Below are positions 50,355 through 63,000 of a stretch of DNA of 64,000 nt, one piece after another (the first letter of the stretch is position 1; the number at the start of each line of letters is the position of its first letter). Location: positions 49,992 to 113,991 of the forward strand of contig CANXME010000292.1 in assembly GCA_948144175.1 (NCBI GenBank), written 5' to 3'. Source of the DNA: Closterium sp. NIES-65. Lineage: Eukaryota > Streptophyta > Zygnematophyceae > Desmidiales > Closteriaceae. Under the pieces are notes generated by a model. That model did not search any database, was not told where the DNA came from, and saw only the letters and a list, made by a program, of their open reading frames with translations. Both the position numbers and the translations under genes were made by a program.

Positions 50355-51600
50355 CTCCTTGACCAGGCAAGCTCCTGGACCAGGCAGGCTCGTGGACCAG
50401 GCACGCACCTGGACCTTGCAAGCTCCTGGACCTGGCAAGCTCCTGGACCACGCAAGCTCTTGGACCAGGCACGCTCCTAGACCAGGCAAGCTCTTGGACA
50501 AGGCAAGCTCCTGGATCAGGCAAGCTCCTCGACCACTCAAGCTCCTGGACCAGGCAAGCTCGTGGACCAGGCACGCTCCTCGACCACGCAAGCTCTTGGA
50601 TCAGGCACGCTTCTGGACCAAGCAAGCTCCTGGACCAGGCAAGCTCCTGGACCACGCAAGCTTTTGGACCAGCCACGCTCCTCGACCAGGCAAGCTCTTG
50701 GACCAGGCAGACTTCTGGACCAAGCAAGCTCCTTGACCAAGCAATCTCCTTGACCAGGCACACTCCTGGACCAGGCAAGCTCCTGGACCAGGCAAGCTCC
50801 TGGACCAGGCAAGCTCCTGGACCACGCACGCTCCTGGACCAGGCAAGCTCCTAGACCAGGCAAGCTCCTGGACCAGGCAAGCTTTCTGGACCAGGCAAAC
50901 TCGTGGACTAGGCATGCTCCTAGACCAGGCAAGATCCTGGACCAGGCAAGCTCCTGGACCAGGCAAGCTTCTGGACCAGGCAAGCTCCTGGACCAGGCAA
51001 GCTCCTTGACCAGGCAAGCTCCTGGACCAGGCAGGCTCGTGGACCAGGCACGCACCTGGACCTTGCAAGCTCCTGGACCTGGCAAGCTCCTGGACCACGC
51101 AAGCTCTTGGACCAGGCACGCTCCTAGACCAGGCAAGCTCTTGGACAAGGCAAGCTCCTGGATCAGGCAAGCTCCTCGACCACTCAAGCTCCTGGACCAG
51201 GCAAGCTCGTGGACCAGGCACGCTCTTCGACCACGCAAGCTCTTGGATCAGGCACGCTTCTGGACCAAGCAAGCTCGTGGACCAGGCAAGCTCCTGGACC
51301 ACGCAAGCTTTTGGACCAGCCACGCTCCTCGACCAGGCAAGCTCTTTGACCAGGCAGACTTCTGGACCAAGCAAGCTCGTTGACCAAGCAATCTCCTGGA
51401 CCAGGCACACTCCTAGACAAGGCAAGCTCCTGGACCAGGCAAGCTCCTGGACCAGGCAAGCTCCTGGACCAGGCACGCTCCTGGACCAGGCAAGCTCCTA
51501 GACCAGGCAAGCTCCTGGACCAGGCAAGCTTCTGGACCAGGCAAACTTGTGGACCAGGAACGCTTCGGGACCAGGCGAGATCCTGGACCAAGCACGCTCC
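50355..51600. repeat. Array 2 tandem duplication of a 38-monomer block (about 646 bp)
   Basis: The run CTCCTTGACC, CGCACCTGGACC, TTGCAAG, GACCACTCAAG, GGATCAGGC, ACCAGCCACG and CAGACTTCTGG occurs from 50,355 and again from 51,002. The shift is 647 bp, one more than 38 x 17, explained by an inserted T at CTTTCTGG near 50,883. The same run returns near 55,210, 58,250 and 59,183. Confidence 0.85.
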
Positions 51601-53700
51601 TAGATCAGGCAAGCTCGTGGACCAGGCAAGCTCCTGGACCAGGCGAGCTCCTAGACCAGGCACGCTCGTGGACCACGCACGCTCTTGGACTAGGCAAGCT
51701 CTTGGTCCAGGCAGGCTCGTGGACCAGGCACGCTCCTTGACCAGGCAAGCTCCTGGACCAGGCAAGCTCCTGGACCAGGCAAGCTCCTGGACCAGGCACG
51801 CTCCTGGACCAGGCAAGCTCCTAGACCAGGCAAGCTCCTGGACCAGGCTACCTCGTGCACCAGGCACGCTAATGGACCAGGCAAGCTCCTGGACCAGGCA
51901 AGCTCCTAGACTAGGCAAGCTCCTGGACCAGGCAAGCTCCTGAACTAGGCAGGCTCGTGGACCAGGCACGCTCCTGGACCGGGCAAGATTTTGGACCTGG
52001 CAAGCTCCTGGACCACGCAAGCTCTGGGACCATGCACGCTCCTGGACCAGACAAGCTCTTGGACCAGGCAGGCTCGTCGACCAAGCAAGCTCTTGGACCA
52101 GGTAAGCTCATGGATCAGGCAAGCTCCTCAACCACGCAAGCTCCTGGACCAGGCACGCTCGTGGACCAGGCACACTCCTGGACTAATCAAGCTCTTGGAT
52201 CAGGCATGCTTCTGGACCAAGCAAGCTCCTCGACCAAGCAAGCTCCTGGACCACGCAATCTCTTGTTCCAGGTACGCTCCTCGACTAGGCAAGCTCTTGG
52301 ACCAGGCAGGCTTCTGGACCAAGCAAGCTCCTGGACTAGGCAAGGTCGTGGACCAGGCACGCTCCTGGACCAGGCAAGCTCCTAGACCAGGCAAGCTACT
52401 GGACCAGGAAAGCTCTTGGACCGGGCAAGCTCCTGGACCACGCAAGATTTTGGACCAGGCATGCTCCTAGACCAGGCAAGCTCTTGGACGAGGCAAGCTC
52501 CTGGACCAGGCAGGCTCGTGGACCAGGCACGCTCCTGGACCACGCAAGCTCTGGGACCATGCACGCTCCTGGACCAGACAAGCTCTTGGACCAGGGAGGC
52601 TCGTGGACCAGGAAAGCTCCTCGACCACGCAAGCTCCTGGACCAGGCACGCTCGTGGACAAGGCACGCTCCTGGACTTAGCAAGCTCTTCGATCAGGCAT
52701 GGACCAAGCAAGCTCCTGGACTAGGCAAGGTCTTGGACCAGGCACGCTCCTGGACCAGGCAAGCTCCTAGACTAGTCAAGCTACTGGACCAGGAAAGCTC
52801 CTGGACCGGGCAAGCTCCTGGACCAGGCAAGCTCCTGGACCAGGCAAGCTCCTGGACCAGGCATGCTCGTGGACCAGGGCACGGTCTTGGTCCAGGCAAG
52901 CTCTTGGACCAGGCAGGTTCGTGGACCAAGCACTCTCTTGGACCAGGCAAGCTCCTGGACCAGGCAAGCTCCTGAACAAGGCACGCTCTTGGACCACGCA
53001 AGCTCCTAGACCAGGCAAGCTCCTCGAGCAGGCAAGCTCCTATAACAGGCAAACTCGTGGGCCAGGCAAGCTTCTGGACCAGGCAAGCTCCAGGATCAGG
53101 CAAGCTCCTGGACCAGGCACGCTCCCGGACCAGGCAAGCTCCTAGACCAGGCAAGGTCGTGGACCAGGCAAGCTCCTGGACTAGGCAAGCTCGTGGACCA
53201 GGCACGCTCCTGGACCTTGCAAGATTCTGGACCAGGCAAGCTCCTAAACCACGCAAGCTCTTGGACCAGGCAAGCTCTTGGACCAGGCAAGCTCCTGAAC
53301 CAGGCAAGCTCCAGGACCAGGCAAGCTCGTGGACCAGGCACGCTCCTGGACCAGGCAAGCTCCTAGACCAGGCAAGCTCCTGGACAGGCAAGGTCTTGGA
53401 CCAGGCAAGCTCCTGGACCAGGGAAGCTCCTGAACCAGGCAAGCTCATGGACCAGGCAAGCTCATGGACCAGGCAAGGTCCTAGACCAAGCAGGCTCGTG
53501 GACCAGGCACGCTCCTGGACCGGGCACGCTCCTGGACCTGGCAAGCTCCCGGACCACGAAAGCTCTTGGACCAGGCACGCTCCTGGACAAGGCAAGCTCT
53601 TGGACCAGGCACGCTTCTGACCAAGCAAGCTCCTGGACCTGGCAAGCTTCTGGACTAGTCAAGCTCCTAGACAAGGCAAGCTACTGGACCAGGTAAGCTC
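51601..53700. repeat. Array 2: mixed units with GATTTTGG and CTCTGGGACC runs; left member of a 10.3-kb pair
   Basis: A run with GATTTTGGACC, CTCTGGGACC, ATGCACG and ACCAGACAAG appears near 51,988 and again near 52,447. The part from about 52,450 to 53,700 matches about 62,760-64,000 with a shift of 10.26-10.29 kb, including a rare short unit where CAGGCATGGACCAAG breaks the register (52,695 and 62,990). Confidence 0.78.
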
Positions 53701-53832
53701 CTGGACTAGGCAAGCTCCTGGACCAGGCAAACTCTTGGACAAGGCAAGCTCCTTGTCCAGGCAAGCTCTTGGACCAGGCAAGCTTGTGGACCAAGCAAGC
53801 TCCTGGACCAAGCACACTCGTGGACCAGGCAC

Positions 53833-55900
53833 GCTCCTTGACAAGGCAAGCTCCTGGACCAGGCAAGCTCCTAGACCAGGCAAGCTCCTGGAACATGCAA
53901 GCTCCTTGACCAAGCAAGCTCCTGGACCAGGCAAGCTCCTGGACCAGGCAAGCTCCTTGACCAGGCAAGCTCCGGGACCAGGGAGGCTCGTGGACCAGGC
54001 ACGCTCCTGGACCGGCAAGCTCCTGGACGTGGCAAGCTCCTGGACCACACAAGCTCTTGGACCAATGCACGCTCCTAGACCAGGCGAGCTCTTGGACAAG
54101 GCAAGCTCCTGGATCAGGCAAGCTCCTCGACCACTCAAGCTCCTGGACCAGGCAAGCTCCTCGACCAAGCAAGCTCCTGGACCAGGCAAGCTCCTGGACC
54201 AGGCAAGCTCCTGGGCCAGGCACGCTCGTGGACCAGGCACGCTCTTGGACCAGGCAAGCTCTTCGACCAGGCACGCTCGTGGACCAGGCACGCTCCTGGA
54301 CCAGGCAAGCTCCTGGACAAGGCAAGCTCCTGGACAAGGCAAGCTCCTACACCAGGCACGCTCCTGGACCAGGCAAGCTCTTGGACCAGGAAAATCTCGT
54401 GGACCAGGCAAGCTCTTGGACCAGGCAAGCTCCTGGACCAGGCAAGCTCCTGGACTAGGCGAGCTCTTGGACAAGGCAAGCTCTTGGACCAGGCAAGCTC
54501 TAGACCAAGCAAGCTCCTAGACCAGGAAAGCTCCTGGACCAGGCATGCTCCTGGACCAGCTAACCTCTTGGACCTGGAAAGCTCCTGGACCAGGCAAGCT
54601 GCTAGAACAGGCAAGCTTCTAGACCAGGCAAGCTCTTGGAGCAGGCACGCTCCTGGACCAGGCAAGCTCTTGGACAAGGCAAGCTCCTGGACCAGGCAAG
54701 CTCCTAGACCAGGTAGGCTCGTGGACCAGGCAAGCTCCTGGACCAGGCAAGCTCCTGGACCAGGCAAGCTCTTGGACTAGGCACGATCCTGGACCAGGCA
54801 AGATCCTAGACCAGGCAACGTCTGGACCAAGAAAACTCGTGGAACAGGCACGCTTCTGGACCAAGCAAACTCGTGGACCAGGCACGCTCCTGGACCAGGC
54901 AAGATCCTGGACCAGGCAAGCTCCTAGACCAGGCACGCTCCTAGACAAGGCAAGCTCCTGGACCAGGAAAGCTCCTGGACCACGCAAGCTCTTGGACCAG
55001 GCAAGCTCTTGGACCAGGCAAGCTCCTGGACCAGGCAAGGTCGGGGACCAAGCACGCTCCTGGACCAGGCAAGCTCCAGGACTAGGCAAGCTCCTGGACC
55101 AGGCAAGCTCCTAGACCAGGCAAGCTCCTGGACCAGGCAAGCTCCTAGACCAGGCAAGCTCATGGACAAGGCAAGCTCCTGGACCAAGCAAGCTCCTGGA
55201 CCAGGCAAGCTACTTGACCAGGCAAGCTCCTGGACCAGGCAGGCTCGTGGACCAGGCACGCACCTGGACCTTGCAAGCTCCTAGACCTGGCAAGCTCCTT
55301 AACCACGCAAGCTCTTGGACCAGGCACGCTCCTAGACCAGGTAAGCTCTTGGACAAGGCAAGCTCCTGGATCAGGCAAGCTCCTCGACCGCTCAAGCTCC
55401 TTGACCAGGCATGCTCGTGGACCAGGCACGCTCCTCGACCACGCAAGCTCTTGGATCAGGCATGCTTCTGGACCAAGCAAGCTCCTGGACCAGGCAAGCT
55501 CCTGGACCACGCAAGCTCTTAGACCAGCCACGCTCCTCGACCAGGCAAGCTCTTGGACCAGGCAGACTTCTGGACCAAGCAAGCTCCTGGACCAAGCAAT
55601 CTCCTGGACCAAGCACGCTCCTGGACCAGGCAAGCTCCTAGACCAGGCAAGCTCCTAGACCAGGAAAGCTCCTGGACCAGGCAAGCTCCTGGACCAGGCA
55701 AGCTCCTGGACCAGGCAAGCTCCTGGACCAGGCAAGCTCCTAGACCAGGCAAGCTCGTGGACCAGGCCACGCTCCTGGACCAGGCAAGCTCTTGGACCAT
55801 GCACGCTCCTGGACCAGGCAAGCTCCTACTCCAGGCAAGCTCGTGGACCAGGCACGCTCCTGGACCAGGCAAGCTCCTAGACCAGGCAAGCTCCTGGACA
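53833..55900. repeat. Array 2 higher-order block of about 3.04 kb, left copy
   Basis: Matches about 56,875-58,900 with shifts of 3,037-3,042 bp. Markers include CTCCTTGACAAGG, ATGCAAGCTCC, a CTCTTGGACCTGG unit (54,565 and 57,603), CTGCTAGAACAGG, the CTACTTGACC run (55,210; CTCCTTGACC at 58,250) and CTACTCCAGG (55,826 and 58,863). The shift varies by a few bases because of small indels. Confidence 0.82.
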
Positions 55901-56874
55901 AGGCAAGCTCCTAGACCAGGCAAGCTCCTGGACCAGGCAAGCTCCTAGACCAGGCAAGCTCATGGACCAGGCAAGCTCCTGGTCAGGCAAGCTCCTGGAC
56001 CAGGCAAGCTCCTAGACTAGGCAAGCTCCTGGATTAGGCAAGCTCCTGAACCAGGCAGGCTCGTGGACAAGGCACGCTCCTGGACCTGGCAAGATTTTGG
56101 ACCTGGCAAGCTCTTGGACCACGCAAGCTCTGGGAACCATGCACGCTCCTGGACCAAACAAGCTCTTGGACAGGTAGGCTCGTGGACCAAGCAAGCTCTT
56201 GGACCAAGTAAGCTCCTGGATCAGGCAAGCTCCTCGACCACGCAAGCTCCTGGACCAGGCACGCTCGTGGACCAGGCACGCTCCTGGACTAGGCAAGCTC
56301 TTGGATCAGGCATGCTTCTGGACCAAGCAAGCTCCTGGACTAGGCAAGCTCCTGGACCACGCAATCTCTTGTTCCAGGCACGCTCCTCGACTAGGCAAGG
56401 TCCTGGACCAGGCACGCTCCTGGACCAGGCAAGCTCCTAGACCAGGCAAGCTACTGGACCAGGAAAGCTCTTGGACCGGGCAAGCTCCTGGACCAGGCAA
56501 GATTTTGGACCTGGCAAGCTCCTGGGCCACGCAAGCTCTGGGACCATGCACGCTCCTGGACTAGACCAAGCTCTTGGACCAGGCAGGCTCGTCGACCAAG
56601 CAAGCTCTTGGACAGGTAAGCTCATGGATCAGGCAAGCTCCTCAACCAAGCAAGCTCCTGGACCAGGCACGCTCGTGGACCAGGCACGCTCCTGGACTAA
56701 TCAAGCTCTTGGATCAGGCATGCTTCTAGACCAAGCAAGCTCCTCGACCAGGCAAGCTCCTGGACCACGCAATCTCTTGTTCCAGGTACGCTCCTCGACT
56801 AGGCAAGCTCTTGGACCAGGCAGGCTTCTGGACCAAGCAAGCTCCTGGACCAAGCACACTCGTGGACCAGGCAC
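55901..56874. repeat. Array 2: CTCTGGG / GATTTTGG run; left member of a 3.98-kb pair
   Basis: From the rare GGATTAGGC unit at 56,031 the unit order matches 60,006 onward with a shift of about 3,975 bp (GGACAAGGCACG, GATTTTGG, CTCTTGTTCC). A second, related run starts near 56,500. Short and long units are frequent. Confidence 0.78.
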
Positions 56875-58900
56875 GCTCCTTGACAAGGCAAGCTCCTGGA
56901 CCAGGCAAGCTCCTAGACCAGGCAAGCTCCTGGAACATGCAAGCTCCTGGACCAAGCAGCTCCTGGACCAGGCAAGCTCCTGGACCAGGCAAGCTCCTTG
57001 ACCAGGCAAGCTCCGGGACCAGGGAGGCTCGTGGACCAGGCACGCTCCTAGACCGGGCAAGCTCCTGGACGTGGCAAGCTCCTGGACCACACAAGCTCTT
57101 GGACCAAGCACGCTCCTAGACCAGGCGAGCTCTTGGACAAGGCAAGCTCCTGGATCAGGCAAGCTCCTCGACACTCAAGCTCCTGGACCAGGCAAGCTCC
57201 TCGACCAGGCAAGCTCCTGACCAGGCAAGCTCCCTGGACCAGGCAAGCTCCTGGGCCAGGCACGCTCGTGGACCAGGCACGCTCTTGGACAGGCAAGCTC
57301 TTCGACCAGGCAGGCTCGTGGACCAGGCACGCTCCTGGACCAGGCAAGCTCCTGGACAAGGCAAGCTCCTGGACAAGGCAAGCTCCTACACCAGGCACGC
57401 TCCTGGACCAGGCAAGCTCTTGGACCAGGAAATCTCGTGGACCAGGCAAGCTCTTGGACCAGCAAGCTCCTGGACCAGGCAAGCTCCTGGACTAGGCGAG
57501 CTCTTGGACAAGGCAAGCTCTTGGACCAGGCAAGCTCTAGACCAAGCAAGCTACTAGACCAGGAAAGCTCCTGGACCAGGCATGCTCCTGGACCAGCTTA
57601 ACCTCTTGGACCTGGAAAGCTCCTGGACCAGGCAAGCTGCTAGAACAGGCAAGCTTCTAGACCAGGCAAGCTCTTGGAGCAGGCACGCTCCTGGACCAGG
57701 CAAGCTCTTGGACTAGGCAAGCTCCTGGACCAGGCAAGCGCCTAGACCAGGTAGGCTCGTGGACCAGGCAAGCTCCTGGACCAGGCAAGCTCCTGGACCA
57801 GGCAAGCTCTTGGACTAGGCACGATCCTGGACCAGGCAAGATCCTAGACCAGGCAAGCTTCTGGACCAAGCAAACTCGTGGACCAGGCACGCTTCTGGAC
57901 CAAGCAAACTCGTGGACCAGGCACGCTCCTGGACCAGGCAAGATCCTGGACCAGGCAAGCTCCTAGACCAGGCACGCTCCTAGACAAGGCAAGCTCCTGG
58001 ACCAGGAAAGCTCCTGGACCACGCAAGCTCTTGGACCAGGCAAGCTCTTGGACCAGGCAAGCTCCTCGACCAGGCAAGGTCGGGGACCAAGCACGCTCCT
58101 GGACCAGGCAAGCTCCAGGACTAGGCAAGCTCCTGGACCAGGCAAGCTCCTAGACCAGGCAAGCTCCTGGACCAGGCAACCTCCTAGACCAGGCAAGCTC
58201 ATGGACAAGGCAAGCTCCTGGACCAGGCAAGCTCCTGGACCAGGCAAGCTCCTTGACCAGGCAAGCTCCTGGACCAGGCAGGCTCGTGGACCAGGCAAGC
58301 ACCTGGACCTTGCAAGCTCCTAGACCTGGCAAGCTCCTTAACCATGCAAGCTCTTGGACCAGGCACGCTCCTAGACCAGGCAAGCTCTTGGACAAGGCAA
58401 GCTCCTGGATCAGGCAAGCTCGTCGACCGCTCAAGCTCCTTGACCAGGCATGCTCGTGGACCAGGCACGCTCCTCGACCACGCAAGCTCTTGGATCAGGC
58501 ATGCTTCTGGACCAAGCAAGCTCCTGGATCCACGCAAGCTCCTGGACCACGCAAGCTCTTAGACCAGCCACGCTCCTCGACCAGGCAAGCTCTTGGACCA
58601 GGCAGACTTCTGGACCAAGCAAGCTCCTGGACCAAGCATCTCCTGGACCAAGCACGCTCCTGGACCAGGCAAGCTCCTAGACCAGGCAAGCTCCTAGACC
58701 AGGAAAGCTCATGGACCAGGCAAGCTCCTGGACCAGGCAAGCTCCTGGACAGGCAAGCTCCTGGACCAGGCAAGCTCCTAGACCAAGCAAGCTCGTGGAC
58801 CAGGCACGCTCCTGGACCAGGCAAGCTCTTGGACCATGCACGCTCCTGGACCAGGCAAGCTCCTACTCCAGGCAAGCTCGCGGACCAGGCAAGCTCCTGG
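56875..58900. repeat. Array 2 higher-order block of about 3.04 kb, right copy
   Basis: Copy of 53,833-55,900. Compared with it, this copy has extra single-base changes of length, for example GACACTCAAG near 57,171, CTCCCTGG near 57,231 and GGACAGGCAAG near 57,289. Several copies of the unit are therefore 16 or 18 bp long. Confidence 0.82.
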
Positions 58901-60000
58901 ACCAGGCAAGCTCCTGGACCAGGCAAGCTCCTGGACCAAGGCAAGCTCCTAGCCAGGCAAGCTCCTGGACCAGGTAAGCTCCTAGGACCAGGCAAGCTCA
59001 TGGACCAGGCAAGCTCCTGGATCAGGCAAGCTCCTGGACCAGGCAAGCTCAGGACTAGGCAAGCTCCTGGACCAGGCAAGCTCCTAGACCAGGCAAGCTC
59101 CTAGACCAGGCAACCTCCTAGACCAGGCAAGCTCATGGACCAGGCAAGCTCCTGGACCAGGCAAGCTCCTGGACCAGGCAAGCTCCTTGACCAGGCAAGC
59201 TCCTGGACCAGGCAAGGCTCGTGGACCAGGCAAGCACCTGGACCTTGCAAGCTCCTAGACCTGGCAAGCTCCTCCTAACCACGCAAGCTCTTGGACCAGG
59301 CAACACGCTCCTAGACCAGGCAAGCTCTTGGACAAGGCAAGCTCCTGGATCAGGCAAGCTCGCGACCGCTCAAGCTCCTTGACCAGGCATGCTCGTGGAC
59401 CAGGCACGCTCCTCGACCACGCAAGCTCTTGGATCAGGCATGCTTCTGGACCAAGCAAGCTCCTGGACCACGCAAGCTCCTGGACCACGCAAGCTCTTAG
59501 ACCAGCCACGCTCCTCGACCAGGCAAGCTCTTGGACCAGGCAGACTTCTGGACCAAGCACTCCTGGGACCAAGCAATCTCCTGGACCAAGCACGCTCCTG
59601 GACCAGGCAAGCTCCTAGACCAGGCAAGCTCCTAGACCAGGAAAGCTCCGGACCAGGAAAGCTCCTGGACCAGGCAAGCTCCTGGACCAGGCAAGCTCCT
59701 GGACCAGGCAAGCTCCTAGACCAGGCAAGCTCGTGGACCAGGCACGCTCCTGGACCAGGCAAGCTCTTGGACCATGCACGCTCCTGGACCAGGCAAGCTC
59801 CTACTCCAGGCAAGCTCGCGGACCAGGCACGCTCTGGACCAGGCAAGCTCCTGGACCAGGCAAGCTCCTGGACCAGGCAAGCTCCCTAGACCAGGCAAGC
59901 TCCTGGACCAGGTAAGCTCCTAGGCCAGGCAAGCTATGGACCAGGCAAGCTCCTGGATCAGGCAAGCTCCTGGACCAGGCAAGCTCCTAGACTAGGCAAG
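58901..60000. repeat. Array 2: extra copy of the 0.94-kb end of the 3.04-kb block
   Basis: The run that starts with CTCCTTGACC at 58,250 returns at 59,183 (933 bp), and CTACTCC at 58,863 returns at 59,801 (938 bp). The repeat distance is about 55 units. The copy has many small indels, such as CAAGGCTCG, CTCCTCCTAACC, GGCAACACGC and CTCGCGACC. Confidence 0.8.
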
Positions 60001-63000
60001 CTCCTGGATTAGGCAAGCTCCTGAACCAGGCAGGCTCGTGGACAAGGCACGCTCCTCGACCTGGCAATTTTGGACCTGGCAAGCTCTTGGACCACCGCAA
60101 GCTCGGGACCATGCACGCTCCTGCGACCAAGTAAGCTCTTGGACCAGGTAGGCTCGTGGACCAAGCAAGCTCTTGGACCAAGTAAGCTCCTGGATCAGGA
60201 AGCTCTCGACCACGCAAGCTCCTGGACCAGGCACGCTCGTGACCAGGCACGCTCCTGGACTAGGCAAGCTCTGGATCAGGCATGCTTCTGGACCAAGCAA
60301 GCTCCTGGACCAGGCAAGCTCCTGGACCACGCAATCTCTTGTTCCAGGCACGCTCCTCGACTAGGCAAGGTCCTGGACCAAGCACGCTCCTGGACCAGGC
60401 AAGCTCCTAGACCAGGCAAGCTACTGGACCAGGAAAGCTCCTGGACCGGGCAAGCTCCTGGACCAGGCAAGATTTTGGACTAGCATGCTCTAGACCAGGC
60501 AAGCTCCTGGAGGAGGCAAGCTCATGGACCAGGCAAGCTCCTAGACCAGGCACGCTCCTGGACCAGGCAAGCTCCTGGACCAGGCAAGCACCTGGACAGG
60601 CAAGCTCCTGGACAGTTAAGCTCTTGGACCATGCACGCTCCTGGACCAGGCAAGCTCCTAGACCAGGCAAGCTCCTGAACCAGGCAAGCTTCTGGACCAG
60701 GCAAACTCGTGGACCCGTCACGCTCCTGGACAGGCAAGATCCTGGACCAGGCAAGCTCCTAGACCAGGCACGCTCCTGGACCAGGCAAGCTCCTGGACCA
60801 GGCAAGCTCCTGGACCACGCAAGCTCTTGGACCAGGCAAGCTCTTGGACCAGGCAAGCTCCGGACAAGGCAAGCTCCTAGACCAGGCAAGCTCGTGGACA
60901 CGCACGCTCCTTGGACCAGGCAAGCTCTTGGAATAGGCAAGCTCCTGGACCAGGCAAGCTCCTAGGATATAGGCAAGCTCCTAGACCAGCAAGCTCATGG
61001 ACAAGCAAGCTCCTAGACCAGGCAAACTCGTGGACCAGGCACGCTCCTGGACCACGCAAGATTTTGGACCAGGCATGCTCCTAGACCAGGCAAGCCCCGG
61101 ACCAGCAAGCTCCTGAACCAGGTAGGCTCGTGGACCAGGCAAGCTCCTGGACCAGGCAAGCTCCTGGACCAGGCAAGCTCTTGGACTAGGCACGCTCCTG
61201 GACCAGGCAAGCTCCTAGACCAGGCAAGCTCCAGGACCACGGGAAGCTTCTGACCAAGCAAAACTCGTGGACCAGGCACGCTCCTGGACCAGGCAAGATC
61301 CTGGACCAGGCAAGCTCCTAGAACCGGGCACGCTCCTGGACCAGGCAAGCTCCTGGACCAGGCAAGCTCCTAGACCACACAAGCTCTTGGACCAGGCAAG
61401 CTCTTGGACCAGGCAAGCTCGTGGATCAGGCACGCTCGTGGACCAGGCAAGCTCCAGGACTAGGCAAGCTCCTCGGACCAGGCAAGCTCCTAGACCAGGC
61501 AAGCTCCTGGACCAGGCAAGCTCCTAGACCAGGCAAGCTCATGGACAAGGCAAGCTCCTGGACCAGGCAAGCTCCTGGACAAGCAAGAGCTCCTTGACCA
61601 GGCAAGCTCCTGGACACAGGCAGGCTCGTGGACCAGGCATGCACCTGGACATTGCAAGCTCCTGGACCTGGCAAGCTCTGGACCACGCAAGCTCTTGGAC
61701 AGGCAAGCTTCTTGGATCAGGCAAGCTCCTCGACCACTAAAGCTCCTGGACCAGGCACGCCCGGGACCAGGCACGCTCCTGGACCACGCAAGCTCTTGGA
61801 TCAGGCACGCTTCTGGACCAAGCAAGCTCCTGGACCAGGCAAGCTCCTGGACCACGCAATGTCTTTGACCAGCCACGCTCCTCGACCAGGCAAGCATCTT
61901 GGACCAGGCAGACTTCTGGACCAAGCAAGCTCCTGGACCAAGCAATCTCCTGGACCAGGCACGCTCCTGGACCAGGCAAGCTCCTGGACCAGGCAAGCTC
62001 CTGGACCAGGCACGATCCTGGTCCAGGCAAGCTCCTAGACCAGGCAAGCTCCTGGACTAGCAAGCTCCTGGACCAGGCAAAAACTCGTGGACTAGGCACG
62101 CTCCTGGACCAGGCGAGATCCTGGACCAAGCACGCTCCTAGATCAGGCAAGCTCGTGGACGAGCAAGCTCCTGGACGAGGCAAGCTCTGGACCAGGCAAC
62201 GCTCGTGGACCACGCACGCTCTTGGACTAGGCGAGCTCTTGTTCGAGGCAAGCTTCGTGGACTAGGCACGCTCCTTGACCAGGCAAGCTCCTGGACCAGG
62301 CAAGCTCCTGGACAAGGCAAGCTCCTAGACCAGGCACGCTCCTGGACGAGGCAAGCTCCTAGACCAGGCAAGCTCCTGGACCAGGCTAGCTCGTGGACCA
62401 GGCAAACTCGTGGACAAGCACGTCCTGGACCAGGCAAGATCCTGGACCAGGCAAGCTCCTAGATCAGGCACGCTCCTGGACCAGGCTATCTCTTGGACCA
62501 GGCAAGCTCCTGGACCATGCAAGCTCTCGGACCAGGCAAGCTCTTGGACCAGGCAAGCTCCTACACCAGGCAAGTCGTGGGACCAGGCAGGCTCCTGGAC
62601 CAGGCAAGCTCCTGGACCAGGCAAGCTCCTAGACCAGGCAAGTCATGGACCAGGCAAGCTCCTGGATCAGGCAAGCTCCTGGACCAGGCAAGCTCCTAGA
62701 CTAGGCAAGCTCCTGGACCAGGCAAGCTCCTGAACCAGGCAGGCTTGTGGACCAGGCACGCTCCGGACCGGGCAAGATTTGGACTTGGCAAGCTCCTGGA
62801 CCACGCAAGCTCTGGGACCATGCACGCTCCTGGACCAGACAAGCTCTTGGACCAGGCAGGCTCGTGGACCAGGCAAGCTCTTGGACCAGGTAAGCTCTTG
62901 GATCAGGCAAGCTCCTCGACCACGCAAGCTCCTGGACCGGCACGCTCGTGGACCAGGCACGCTCCTGGACTAGGCAAGCTTTCGATCAAGCATGGACCAA

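Noticed and set aside
52693..53628. Longest open frame, 311 codons on the minus strand
   Set aside because: Pure 17-residue repeat with equally open overlapping frames on both strands and no non-repeat domain. Expected from a stop-free 17-bp unit.
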